A stretch of DNA of 64,000 nucleotides, from contig CAVRHV010000019.1 of the NCBI GenBank assembly GCA_963721075.1, positions 186,001 through 250,000 on the forward strand. The letters are read 5' to 3'. The position numbers were made by a program, and so were the translations under genes. Origin of the DNA: DATFVA01 sp963721075 (GTDB lineage Bacteria; Bacteroidota; Ignavibacteria; Ignavibacteriales; Ignavibacteriaceae). Under the pieces are notes generated by a model. That model saw nothing but the letters and a program-made list of their open reading frames with translations. It was not told where the DNA came from and ran no database searches. Below, one piece after another: positions 1-7,868 of this stretch. The first letter of the stretch is position 1. Each line of letters opens with the position of its first letter.

Positions 1-1320
1 TGCAGTTATGGATATAATCGGAGGCTGATCCGAATTAAGAGCGGAGAACAGGGTGGCTGAGGCATCAGGATTATTCTGATCAAAGTTTAATATTGATTCA
101 AGTATCGTAAGCTTATCGTTAAGGGATGCACTGCTGTAATTTTCGGTTAAAATAGTTAGTGCCTGTTCCGATGCAGGATATAATCCGCAAACTTTATAAC
201 GGTATTCTGCCGAAATATTGTCATTAAAGAATTTAACAAATACCTCGTTGAAGTCCTGAGGGAAAAGACTAAGGTAACTGATGAACAATTCACCCTGGGT
301 ATACTTTTCCAAATCAGTATCCTGGTGCAGCATTTCACTCATTTTCAGGTAAAGATATTCCTGCAATTCACCTGACAGCTTAATATCCTTCAGGGCCGCC
401 GCAGCTTCCCGGGATATATTTTTATTGTTGTCTCGAAGGTAATCGAGAAAGAAGTCGAGTTCTTCCCGGGTTTTAAAATTATAATACACAGATACTTTAA
501 CAGCTTCAACTTCCGACTGAAAGTCATTTAACGGCTTCAAATCTTTTAATAACTGAAAATCATCAGGGAAATAATGAAGCTTGCGGAGACAGCCCAGCAG
601 ATAGGGGACCGGCTTGAGGGTTACCTCACCTCTTTCTTTTTTCTCCAGGATCCTTTCCAGAGTTTTAACAATCAGTTCTTTCTCGCTCTCTTTCGGCCCG
701 ATCCTGTAAAGACAGAATGCTGCTTCAAACTGTCGTGACGATGATGAGTACAACTCATTTTCGAGAACCGGTCTTATTATATCCGCAGAGATCTTCCCAT
801 CTGAGGAAAAATAAAAGAGTGCCATGGAGATACCATTAAACTCTGTTTTGCTTTCAGCCGAATTATATTCACTTATGAGGCGGTAGGCAAAAGATGAATC
901 GGCCGTTTTGCCCAAAGCAATAAGTGAAAAGTATCGGGTTAAGGGATCGGTACTATCGCTGTAAAAAAGACTGGTAAGAAAATCAGCAGAAGCGGCAGAA
1001 GGTCCTGATTGTCCCAACGCAAAACATATTTCCCTGGCAAATTTGTCTACCGGGAGTTTGATTATCATAGGTACAAAATTGGTATCTTCAGATAGGCTTA
1101 CACTCAGCAGACCCGCGATAACTTTTCTATCGTCCTTAGAAGTAAGGTATTCTTTTTCTGTAACTTTATCGAAATTGCGTGTGAAAGTGGTAGCTGCAAG
1201 GTCTCTGTCATCCGGGGTATACTGTGCCCGTGAAAAAGATGAAAGCAAAAGAACGCTCAGCAGTAAAATGTAACCGGACATTCTGTAATTTCTTCGGAAC
1301 CTTAAAACAAATCTTCTCAT
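1..1320 (-). CDS. Secreted helical-repeat (HEAT-like) protein, C-terminus beyond window
   Basis: Reading the minus strand from the ATG at 1318-1320 gives 440 codons with no stop up to the window edge, so the gene continues beyond base 1. A GAGGT ribosome binding site lies about 6 bases before the ATG. The N-terminus has basic residues, then a hydrophobic stretch ending in SFSRAQ at residues 28-33, which fits a Sec signal peptide cut before the QYTPDD segment. The rest is alpha-helical, with recurring patterns such as ALGQSG, ALGKTA and AAAALKDI, as in HEAT/armadillo-type repeats. No catalytic motif is visible in the part present. Proteins of this type sometimes carry a further enzymatic domain after the repeats, so the missing C-terminus matters. 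It is the last gene of the minus-strand group with the acyltransferase at 1354-2475, 33 bases upstream. Function unknown. Confidence 0.75.
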   Translation of the reverse strand, partial: MRRFVLRFRRNYRMSGYILLLSVLLLSSFSRAQYTPDDRDLAATTFTRNFDKVTEKEYLTSKDDRKVIAGLLSVSLSEDTNFVPMIIKLPVDKFAREICFALGQSGPSAASADFLTSLFYSDSTDPLTRYFSLIALGKTADSSFAYRLISEYNSAESKTEFNGISMALFYFSSDGKISADIIRPVLENELYSSSSRQFEAAFCLYRIGPKESEKELIVKTLERILEKKERGEVTLKPVPYLLGCLRKLHYFPDDFQLLKDLKPLNDFQSEVEAVKVSVYYNFKTREELDFFLDYLRDNNKNISREAAAALKDIKLSGELQEYLYLKMSEMLHQDTDLEKYTQGELFISYLSLFPQDFNEVFVKFFNDNISAEYRYKVCGLYPASEQALTILTENYSSASLNDKLTILESILNFDQNNPDASATLFSALNSDQPPIISITA

Positions 1321-1353
1321 ATTACCTCACGCCATTATCCGCTGCATTTTGAA

Positions 1354-2475
1354 TTATACCGGCATCGAATAAATCCGATACTTTTTGTACAGTTCGCCGT
1401 TCATTACCTGAGCACCGCGGTTCATCATTTCGTTATCTTCAAGTACCCAGCTGGCCTCACCGAGGTTTATACCGATTTTGTCGGCGCGGGTAACTATTTC
1501 ATAATAAAAAGATGCATCCAGTCCGCGTTTCTGATATTCAGGGACGATGCCGAGCGTAATAATTCTGCTCCAGGTTATTTTTTTCTTATGAGTAAAGAGT
1601 TTCAGGAAACCGAAGGGGAACAGTCTGCCGTTCATCGACTTAAATATCTGGTTATAATCGAGCATTACAAGTGCAAATGCCATGGTTTTACCATTTATCT
1701 CACCGAACAATACAAGCGAAGGCTCAACAAGAGGTTTCAGATCTTTTGCCATAGCATCAATTTCTTCATTCGTCATCGGAACAAATCCCCAGTTGGGTGC
1801 CCAGGCTTTATTATAAACGTCCTTAACCTTGTCCAGTTCTTTGTTAAACTCTTTCATATTAAGCTGTTTAATCTCCATCCCCGAGCGTTTCCGGGCCAGC
1901 TCAGCAACTCTTTTCAGCTTATCAGAGCTTAATACCTTCTCGGTCTCAAGTTTATACGCATAGAGATCTTTTGCTTTCTTCAATCCGTAATTTTCACAAA
2001 GGTCGAGGTAGTATTTGGGGTTGTAGGTCATAAGCAGTCTCGGCTCATCATCAAATCCTTCGATCAGCATTCCGTATTCATCATTACTGGAGGGATTTGC
2101 AGGTCCCCTCATTTCATTCAACCCGTGTTCCTTCAGCCATTGCTTTGCGGTGTCGAAGAGCTTATTAGCCACATCCTGGTCATTTATACACTCGAAGAAT
2201 CCGAAGAACCCGACCTTATCATTATGATATTTATTATGCAGGTCATTCTTGATTGCTCCAATCCTTCCAACCAGTTCGCCGCCTTTTTCAGCCAGCCAGA
2301 AATCGGCTTCTGCATGCTGGTAAAAAGGATTCTTCTTTTTATCGAGCAGTTTCTTCCGGTCCATTAGGAGAGGGGGAACCCAGTTGCTGTCGCCTTTGTA
2401 TATCTTCCAGGGAAATTTAATGAATCTCATTAAATCTGCCTGACTCTCAACCTTGATGATTTTAATTTCACTCAT
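1354..2475 (-). CDS. GNAT-fold acyltransferase-like protein, candidate ceramide-synthase-type N-acyltransferase
   Basis: About 373 residues. Residues 10-100 include an FPWKIYKGD...WVPPL segment and then the ELVGRIGAI strand typical of GNAT acetyl/acyltransferase cores; a second GNAT-like region near the C-terminus contains ITLGIVPEYQKRGLDASFY, resembling the acyl-CoA-binding strand-loop. The length is that of two-lobed GNAT proteins rather than simple acetyltransferases. I chose the ATG at 2475 because GGTGG sits 6 bases ahead; a GTG nine bases upstream is less likely. The next gene upstream on the strand is serine palmitoyltransferase, and a dehydrogenase resembling the bacterial ceramide reductase family lies beyond it. 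Bacterial sphingolipid synthesis is known to use these three activities (Spt, an acyltransferase, CerR), so N-acylation of a sphingoid base is inferred from context. A terminator-like hairpin separates it from Spt. Another acyl transfer role remains possible. Confidence 0.6.
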   Translation of the reverse strand: MSEIKIIKVESQADLMRFIKFPWKIYKGDSNWVPPLLMDRKKLLDKKKNPFYQHAEADFWLAEKGGELVGRIGAIKNDLHNKYHNDKVGFFGFFECINDQDVANKLFDTAKQWLKEHGLNEMRGPANPSSNDEYGMLIEGFDDEPRLLMTYNPKYYLDLCENYGLKKAKDLYAYKLETEKVLSSDKLKRVAELARKRSGMEIKQLNMKEFNKELDKVKDVYNKAWAPNWGFVPMTNEEIDAMAKDLKPLVEPSLVLFGEINGKTMAFALVMLDYNQIFKSMNGRLFPFGFLKLFTHKKKITWSRIITLGIVPEYQKRGLDASFYYEIVTRADKIGINLGEASWVLEDNEMMNRGAQVMNGELYKKYRIYSMPV

Positions 2476-2490
2476 ATCAACCACCGTATT

Positions 2491-2528
2491 ATTTAAAAAA
2501 TGAAAGCATACCTTTTCGGGGTATGCTT
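2491..2528 (-). terminator. Rho-independent terminator after serine palmitoyltransferase
   Basis: AAGCATACC (2504-2512) and GGTATGCTT (2520-2528) form a 9-bp stem with a 7-base loop. On the minus strand it is followed by TCATTTTTT. It lies between Spt and the downstream acyltransferase, so the two may not be fully cotranscribed. Confidence 0.7.
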
Positions 2529-2566
2529 ATGAATAATCTGATTCAGGAAAGATGAATTTAACAGGA

Positions 2567-3761
2567 TCAACTAATTAAACCGAGTTTTTTTCCGGTGTCC
2601 TGGAAAATTTCAAGAATTTTATCCAGATGTTCTTCCTCGTGTGTGGCCATATAGCTGGTCCTCATCATCTGTCTTCCGGGAGGAACACCGGGTGAAATAA
2701 ATACGTTTACAAATACGCCTGCATCATAAAGCAATTTCCACATCTGGAAAGCCAGCTGATCGTCGCCCACAATAACAGGTACAATGGCTGTTCTGCCGTC
2801 AAGAACATTAAAGCCCATATCCTTCAGACCGTTTCTCATCTTGGCTGCATTGCTTATCAGCTTATCAACCCGCTCTGGTTCCGCCTCAAGAATATCAAGC
2901 GCTGCAAGAGCTGCTGCAACCGAGGCCGGTGTAGGAGAAGCACTAAATATAAGAGCAGGGGAGTGATGCTTAATATAATTTATTACCTTTGCTTCACCGG
3001 TAACAAATCCGCCGAGGGAAGCAAATGTTTTACTGAAAGTTCCCATAGTCATATCGATATCACTCTCAAGGCCGAATTCGCTGGCTGTACCTCTTCCGCC
3101 TTTTCCAATAACTCCAACCGAATGAGCATCGTCTATAAGTATTCTGCATCCGTTATCCTGCGCAATTTTATTCAATCTTGGCAGATCAACAATCTCGCCC
3201 CCGGTTGAGAAATACACCGTCACTTACTATAAGTTTTCCGGCCTCAGGAGGAAGTTTTTTTACTACCCGCTCAAGGTCATCCATATCATTATGTTTATAT
3301 CTTACGAAGTCCGCCGTTGCGCCTTTTGCCATTAAAGTCCCCGCAACAAGGCAGGCATGGTTATCTTTGTCAGTTACTACGTATTCACCGCGCTGAACCA
3401 GGGTTGGTATTATTCCCTGACCAGTCTGGTAACCGGTGCTGAAAAGAAGTACAGCTTCCTTGTCGAAAAATTTGGCAAGACGCTCTTCAAGTTCTATGTG
3501 CAGATCAAGAGTTCCTGTAAGATATCTTGAACCGGAACATCCTGTACCATATTTCTCAACGGCTTTAATAGCTGCTTCTTTTACTTTCGGGTGGGCAGTT
3601 AATCCGAGATAATTGTTCGAACCTGCCATAATTACTTTTCGTCCCTCTATTTGTACTACGGGACCTTCATTTTCTTCTATTGGTCTGAAATAAGGATATA
3701 AACCAGAAGCCTTAACCTCGTCAGCCCTGGTGAACTCGTAACATTTTTTAAATAGATCCAA
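2567..3761 (-). CDS. spt: Serine palmitoyltransferase (alpha-oxoamine synthase), interrupted by a +1 frameshift
   Basis: PLP-dependent condensation of serine with an acyl-CoA, the first step of sphingolipid synthesis. The reading frame from 3761 runs to a stop at 3186 and the homologous remainder continues in another frame from about 3211 to 2567. Together they give about 397 residues, the normal family length. Visible motifs: SNNYLGL (residues 48-54), GTGCSGSRYL (72-81), DNH (133-135) stacking on PLP, DDAHSVG (210-216) and the PLP lysine in GTFSKTFASLGG (Lys244). The SGLYPYFRPI segment near residue 20 is characteristic of serine palmitoyltransferases rather than BioF or KBL. The start is TTG at 3761 with AGGAGG 6 bases upstream. 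The lesion is one extra T in the coding TTT at 3210-3212; removing it restores DGVFSTGGEIVDLP. Whether this is real inactivation or a sequence error cannot be told here. Confidence 0.85.
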
Positions 3762-3807
3762 AAAACCTCCTGGAAATACCTGATACTTGAATGAATTTAA
3801 GAATCAA

Positions 3808-3837
3808 ATAATAATTTCTTAAATTTTGGCGGTTCAA
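3808..3837 (-). promoter_or_regulatory. Putative sigma70-type promoter for serine palmitoyltransferase
   Basis: On the minus strand TTGAAC (3837-3832) is followed after 18 bases by TATTAT (3813-3808), or after 17 by TTATTA. It lies in the divergent gap between Spt and the dehydrogenase, with a leader of about 40 bases to the AGGAGG/TTG start. Confidence 0.4.
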
Positions 3838-3876
3838 TGTAAAATTTAATAGAAATAAAAACAAATAAACTTTAGT

Positions 3877-4872
3877 ATGAAAAATCCTCCCATAGCAGTA
3901 GTTACCGGTGCAAATGGCTTTGTAGGAAGCCATCTTGCGGATCATTTAATTGCGAAAGGTTACCGCGTAAGGTGCATAACAAGAAAGACGAGCGACATAA
4001 AATGGCTGCGCGGGAAAGACCTGGAAATATATGACTGCGGCTTGTTCGACAAAGAAGGTCTGCGTAAAGCTTTTGACGGAGCTGAATATATCTATCACGT
4101 TGCAGGAGTAGTTAAATCAAAAAAACCTGAAGGCTATTTTAAGGGGAACGTTGATACCACCCGTTCACTGCTCGAGACAGCACTGGAGTTCAAGGATACG
4201 ATAAAAAGATTTCTTGTTGTCAGCAGTCAGACCGCGGCAGGGCCCTCTTACGATGAAAAACCCGTTGTAGAATCAGATGAACCGCATCCGATAACAACCT
4301 ACGGCAGGAGCAAGCTTGCCCAGGAAAACCTGGTTAAAGAATATATGGACCGGCTGCCAATAACAATCTGTCGTGCCCCCGCTGTATATGGAGAAAGGGA
4401 TACCGAGATTTTTATTTTCTTCCAGACCTTTGCAAAAGGATTGTTCACAACAATAGGTTTCGACCGCAAGTTAATCAGTCTTATTCATGCAGATGACCTG
4501 GTAGATGGATTCATCCTTGCTGCGGAAAGCGATGCTGCCGCGGGACAGACTTACTTCATAAGCTCAGAAAAGTTTTACACCTGGGAGGAAGTGGGCGACA
4601 TTACAAAAAAAATAATGAACAAAAAGCCCCTGCATATTAAGGTGCCTCATACTGCGGTTTACTTTATTGCATCGATCGCACAGTTCTTCGCTATGTTCAG
4701 CAGCAAACCGGCAACCTTAAATATTGAGAAGGCAAAAGATATAACCCGGCACGCTTGGATATGCTCAACTCAGAAAGCCGTTGATCAGATAGGATACCGG
4801 CAGAATATTTCCGCAGAGCAGGGGATTAAAAAAACGGTTGACTGGTACAGAGCCCAGGGATGGCTGAAATAA
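3877..4872 (+). CDS. NAD(P)-dependent epimerase/dehydratase-family oxidoreductase, ceramide-reductase-like
   Basis: 331 residues of the extended short-chain dehydrogenase family. The nucleotide-binding motif TGANGFVG is at residues 10-17, the YxxxK catalytic pair is Tyr142-Lys146 (TYGRSK), and the upstream serine is in the VVSSQTA strand. The gene is transcribed away from serine palmitoyltransferase. In bacteria with sphingolipids a dehydrogenase of this superfamily (CerR) reduces the 3-oxo group made by Spt; membership here is inferred from neighbourhood and general sequence type. The C-terminal third contains a hydrophobic stretch near residues 265-275, compatible with membrane association and a lipid substrate. 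Sugar-nucleotide epimerases share the fold, so without an alignment a sugar substrate cannot be excluded. Confidence 0.65.
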   Translation: MKNPPIAVVTGANGFVGSHLADHLIAKGYRVRCITRKTSDIKWLRGKDLEIYDCGLFDKEGLRKAFDGAEYIYHVAGVVKSKKPEGYFKGNVDTTRSLLETALEFKDTIKRFLVVSSQTAAGPSYDEKPVVESDEPHPITTYGRSKLAQENLVKEYMDRLPITICRAPAVYGERDTEIFIFFQTFAKGLFTTIGFDRKLISLIHADDLVDGFILAAESDAAAGQTYFISSEKFYTWEEVGDITKKIMNKKPLHIKVPHTAVYFIASIAQFFAMFSSKPATLNIEKAKDITRHAWICSTQKAVDQIGYRQNISAEQGIKKTVDWYRAQGWLK

Positions 4873-5050
4873 GATACTGACCCCGGGCAGAGAGATTTCC
4901 TACCGCTTCGAAGGTCTGCCATTTTGTCACACTAGTGAAAATTTCAACGGCCGAAAAATGAAGTTTTTCGCATAATATCGACTGTCTCATTTTGAGTTTA
5001 AAAGGCAGATAAAAGGCAGATAACTACGGCATTAAAACGAGATGAAAAAG

Positions 5051-5073
5051 AAGTATGACATTTTGTCATACTT
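5051..5073. terminator. Bidirectional hairpin between convergent genes
   Basis: A perfect 10-bp inverted repeat (AAGTATGACA / TGTCATACTT) with a 3-base loop, flanked by an A-rich side and a T-rich side. It lies between the ends of the 3877-4872 and 5106-5510 genes, which point toward each other. The neighbouring 4873-5050 stretch has only a short direct repeat (AAAGGCAGAT twice near 5003-5022) and a degenerate copy of the repeat discussed at 19265. Confidence 0.5.
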
Positions 5074-5105
5074 GTTGATTTTCTAAACACAAAATAAATT
5101 CAATT

Positions 5106-5510
5106 TCAATTACACTGAGCGCCTTCTTTAATCCAGGTTCTTACACCCCTTATCTGGTTTGAAGTCAGCGGCGGGTAACCCACAGGGGGCATCGGGAAAT
5201 TCCCTATACCTTCAATAGCCCAGATAAGTCTGCTGTTATCAGGCTCTCCCGGAAAAACAATTGAAGGATCAGCCGTGGTATTGGTACATGTGGTCAGACT
5301 AATACCGCCTGCACGATCAGCATCGTTATGACATCCTGCATTTGCACATTTAAGATTAAACACCGGCTGGATATCCTGCGAATAGCTGACATTCGAATCT
5401 GGTATTACTCTTTTATCAAGGTCGCTGCCGGTAATCTGATCTTTGCATCCGGTATAAGACACTATAACAAAAAACGCTGATATTATGAGAAGGGAAAATA
5501 ATTGCTTCAT
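5106..5510 (-). CDS. Lipoprotein with c-type-cytochrome-like domain and CX4CH heme motif
   Basis: 134 residues. A lipoprotein signal ends at Cys22 (SYTGC). The domain that follows opens with SYSQDIQPVF and contains Cys55, Cys60, His61: CANAGCH, four residues between the cysteines instead of the canonical two. Met107 in the NFPMPP segment could be the distal ligand, and TSNQIRGVRTWIKEGA is the closing helix seen in many small cytochrome c-like domains. Two further cysteines (75 and 133) may form a disulfide. Likely periplasmic and lipid-anchored, as an electron carrier or part of a redox enzyme. Heme attachment through CX4CH is not assured; the domain might be heme-free. No other respiratory genes are adjacent. 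Confidence 0.6.
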   Translation of the reverse strand: MKQLFSLLIISAFFVIVSYTGCKDQITGSDLDKRVIPDSNVSYSQDIQPVFNLKCANAGCHNDADRAGGISLTTCTNTTADPSIVFPGEPDNSRLIWAIEGIGNFPMPPVGYPPLTSNQIRGVRTWIKEGAQCN

Positions 5511-5582
5511 TATATGGTATTAACTCTTAAAAACCTTAATTGATGATTTCAATCTATACGAAAAATCAACACAAATCAATTT

Positions 5583-5667
5583 AAAATAAAAAACCCTCCT
5601 ACAGGGGATTGCAGGAGGGTAAACTCTTTACCATCACAAGGCAGGGGTAAACCTTTATGAACGAGTT
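5583..5667 (-). ncRNA. Putative small RNA with own promoter and terminator
   Basis: On the minus strand a promoter (5702-5674) is followed by about 65 bases and then a strong terminator: ACCCTCCT / AGGAGGGT (5593-5600 and 5613-5620) followed by TTTTTTATTTT. No reading frame of useful length lies in between. The predicted transcript is about 85 bases and contains two GTTTACCC(Y)CTGC-like stretches. It ends about 70 bases before the cytochrome-like gene at 5510, so it could instead be an attenuated leader of that gene. The rest of 5511-5947 holds no gene that I can see. Confidence 0.45.
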
Positions 5668-5673
5668 TGTACA

Positions 5674-5702
5674 AAATTAAAATCAGATTTTCTAAAAATC
5701 AA
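5674..5702 (-). promoter_or_regulatory. Sigma70-type promoter of the putative small RNA
   Basis: Minus-strand TTGATT (5702-5697), 17-base spacer, TAATTT (5679-5674). The same TTGATT-17-T(A)xATT layout is found before 16235 and 38044. Confidence 0.45.
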
Positions 5703-5910
5703 GATACTAAGCTTAAAAATTCTCAAATCAAATCGGACGAGAATTTCGAATCTGGGACCAAATTATCATAATTCGCTACGAGAGTGGTAGAGAATACTAT
5801 CCGGATGCCTTAAAATTCAAGAAACAAGATAGTTCGGGTACTTAACCGGCAAAGCTTTGAAATCTTTCCAGCAGCATTTTGAAATAAGATTTCGCGGTCT
5901 CATATCTAAA

Positions 5911-5916
5911 TATAAT
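5911..5916 (+). promoter_or_regulatory. Putative -10 box for the ScyD-like lipoprotein
   Basis: A perfect TATAAT 31 bases before the ATG at 5948, followed by CGGAGG as ribosome binding site at 5937-5942. The -35 region is poor (GATTTC at 17 bases), so this is a weak assignment. Confidence 0.3.
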
Positions 5917-5947
5917 TCAATTCATCACCTAAAAATCGGAGGTTAAT

Positions 5948-6994
5948 ATGAAAAACAGAACTTTGTTATTGTTCATTACCATTATTGCAGCGGCATTGAT
6001 AGGAGGGTGCAGTTCAGATGAATTTCGGGATAATCCCGTATCTGATCAAAGTTCCGGTGCAGGGAGTTTATACCATACCGGTGTCCCTGGTACACCTCAA
6101 CTGCTGGTCTCAGGACTTGAGGGAGCTTCCGGCAGTACAATCGGCCCGGGCGGGGCACTTTATGTAACTGAAGGTGCTGCCGGCCGTATATCTCGTGTGG
6201 ATCCTAATACCGGAGAGGTTACTACCTTTGCCAGCGGACTTCCGCCTTCAGTCATTGGAATCGGCGGGATAATTGATGTTACTTTTATTGGCAGCACGGC
6301 GTATGCACTTGTTACACTGGTTGATGACCCAAATCTCTTCCCCACTGGTAATGTAAACGGTATTTATCGTATAGACGGTCCTGACAGCTACACCATTATA
6401 GCGGATCTTGGCAGCTATAATGTAGCTCATCCTCCATCAGGATTCGATTTCTTTGTCGTTACCGGGGTTTTGTATTCAATTGAAAAGTATCAGGATGGAT
6501 TTCTGGTAACCGACGGACATCTTAACCGGGTACTTTACGTTACGCTCAACGGAAATATCACCATATATAAAGCGTTCGATGACATTGTCCCGACAGGATT
6601 AGAAGTTCGCGGCAATACAGTATATATGGCAGAAGCCGGTCCCGTTCCGCATCTACCGGAAAATGGGAAGGTGATATCATTTAATTCGGATTCATCGCCA
6701 ATAACTGAGGTCGCCACAGGCGCCCGGTTATTAGTTGATGTAGAGTATGGCCGCGGGCAGACACTCTTTGCTCTGTCGCAGGGAATATTCGGCGGAGGCA
6801 ATCCCGGTGACCCGGCTCTGCCAAATACGGGTTCGCTTGTAAGAGTTAATCCGGATGGCACATTTACCGAAGTCGTCAATGAGCTTAATCAGCCCACCTC
6901 ACTCGATTTCATAGGTAATACTGCTTATATAGTGACTCTGTCAGGTGAAGTTTGGTCCATTGATAATGCGGCCGGTCCGCCATTCGGTCATTAA
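5948..6994 (+). CDS. ScyD/ScyE-family beta-propeller lipoprotein
   Basis: 348 residues. The signal peptide ends in the lipobox LIGGC (Cys21), so the protein should be lipid-anchored in the envelope. The body has propeller blades of the NHL/SMP-30 kind: ASGSTIGPGGALYVTE, GRISRVDPNTGEVTTFASGLP, GIYRID, GTVYMAE-like and SLDFIGNTAYIVT near the end. The order and wording match the ScyD/ScyE family, named after cyanobacterial scytonemin-cluster proteins but widespread in bacteria without scytonemin. No catalytic residues are evident and the ligand is unknown. It is monocistronic, with CGGAGG 6 bases before the ATG, and is followed by a stable hairpin element and a tRNA on the opposite strand. Confidence 0.7.
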   Translation: MKNRTLLLFITIIAAALIGGCSSDEFRDNPVSDQSSGAGSLYHTGVPGTPQLLVSGLEGASGSTIGPGGALYVTEGAAGRISRVDPNTGEVTTFASGLPPSVIGIGGIIDVTFIGSTAYALVTLVDDPNLFPTGNVNGIYRIDGPDSYTIIADLGSYNVAHPPSGFDFFVVTGVLYSIEKYQDGFLVTDGHLNRVLYVTLNGNITIYKAFDDIVPTGLEVRGNTVYMAEAGPVPHLPENGKVISFNSDSSPITEVATGARLLVDVEYGRGQTLFALSQGIFGGGNPGDPALPNTGSLVRVNPDGTFTEVVNELNQPTSLDFIGNTAYIVTLSGEVWSIDNAAGPPFGH

Positions 6995-7033
6995 GTTTAA
7001 GTTAAATCTTAATTCAAAAAAATTATCGTTAAT

Positions 7034-7089
7034 CTGATTTATTAAATCAGGTAGGAGTACTAACCCGCTCGGGGTGGTACTTCTGCCTG
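7034..7089. other. Intergenic overlapping hairpins
   Basis: CTGATTTA/TAAATCAG (7034-7050) is a near-perfect palindrome. Its last bases also begin a second, longer stem: CAGG-AGGAGTAC (7048-7060) with GTACTTCT-CCTG (7077-7089), enclosing a CCCGCTCGGG inner hairpin. The two folds share bases 7048-7050. It sits between the end of the ScyD-like gene and the 3' side of tRNA-Ala, so it may be a bidirectional terminator, although no T run follows. Confidence 0.35.
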
Positions 7090-7120
7090 TAAATGAAAGA
7101 AACCCTCTATTTCGTCCTTG

Positions 7121-7193
<73 letters not shown>

Positions 7194-7321
7194 GAATTCT
7201 AACGACAAATATAAAGTAAAATGTAAAAAGTTAAAAGTACAGATACGGGATTAAAAGAGGAGGAAAAAGTATCGCGGAAGAGTTATATTAGAAGATAAAT
7301 TAAACTAACTAAACAGGTGAA

Positions 7322-7714
7322 ATGAAAGACGAAGAAAAACTGGAAACAGGATCGATAATCTGGACGGACCTGACTGTTCCTAATGCCGAAAAAGTGAAAA
7401 ACTTTTACGGCAGCGTGATAGGCTGGAAGTCTGAACCGGTCTCAATGGGGGAGTATAATGACTTTAGCATGAATAGTCCCGATACAGGCCGTACAGTAGC
7501 CGGAATTTGTCATTCACGGGGAGTTAATGCCGACCTGCCGCCTCAGTGGCTTATCTATTTTGCGGTTGAAGATGTCGATCAATCGGCAGAGCTCTGCAAA
7601 AAGAATGGCGGAAAAGTAATTGCGGGTCCCAGGGATATGGGAAAGTATGGAAGATACTGCGTCATCCAGGATCCGGCGGGAGCAGTAGCAGCTTTATTTT
7701 CACCAAAAGAGTAA
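7322..7714 (+). CDS. VOC-superfamily (glyoxalase-fold) protein
   Basis: 130 residues with the two beta-alpha-beta-beta-beta modules of the vicinal oxygen chelate fold. The first opens with IIWTDLTVPNAEKVKNFYG...IGW and the second with WLIYFAVEDVDQSAELCKKNGGKV, ending DMGKYGRYCVIQDPAGAVAALF. This is the pattern of the CFP30B-like subgroup. The usual metal positions (His/Glu at strand starts) are only partly kept: the first strand has WTD and the C-terminal strand ends in AALF, so metal binding is uncertain. Stand-alone gene; no neighbour suggests a substrate. Confidence 0.75.
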   Translation: MKDEEKLETGSIIWTDLTVPNAEKVKNFYGSVIGWKSEPVSMGEYNDFSMNSPDTGRTVAGICHSRGVNADLPPQWLIYFAVEDVDQSAELCKKNGGKVIAGPRDMGKYGRYCVIQDPAGAVAALFSPKE

Positions 7715-7868
7715 ACGCAGAGTGTCGGATCATAATGTAACTTCTTGACGTTTTTTGCAGAGTTAAATTTTCGTGCTGTTAACTTAAATTATTACTATAT
7801 TATTCATATATAGTTAAGGGTAATTACCCGAATGGGTCATAATGTTCTGTAATAGGGAGAGATTCATT

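Noticed and set aside
2567..3761. BioF or KBL (biotin or threonine catabolism)
   Set aside because: The SGLYPYFRPI segment and sphingolipid-type neighbours fit serine palmitoyltransferase better.
5948..6994. Scytonemin biosynthesis
   Set aside because: The ScyD-like gene is alone; none of the other scytonemin genes is present.
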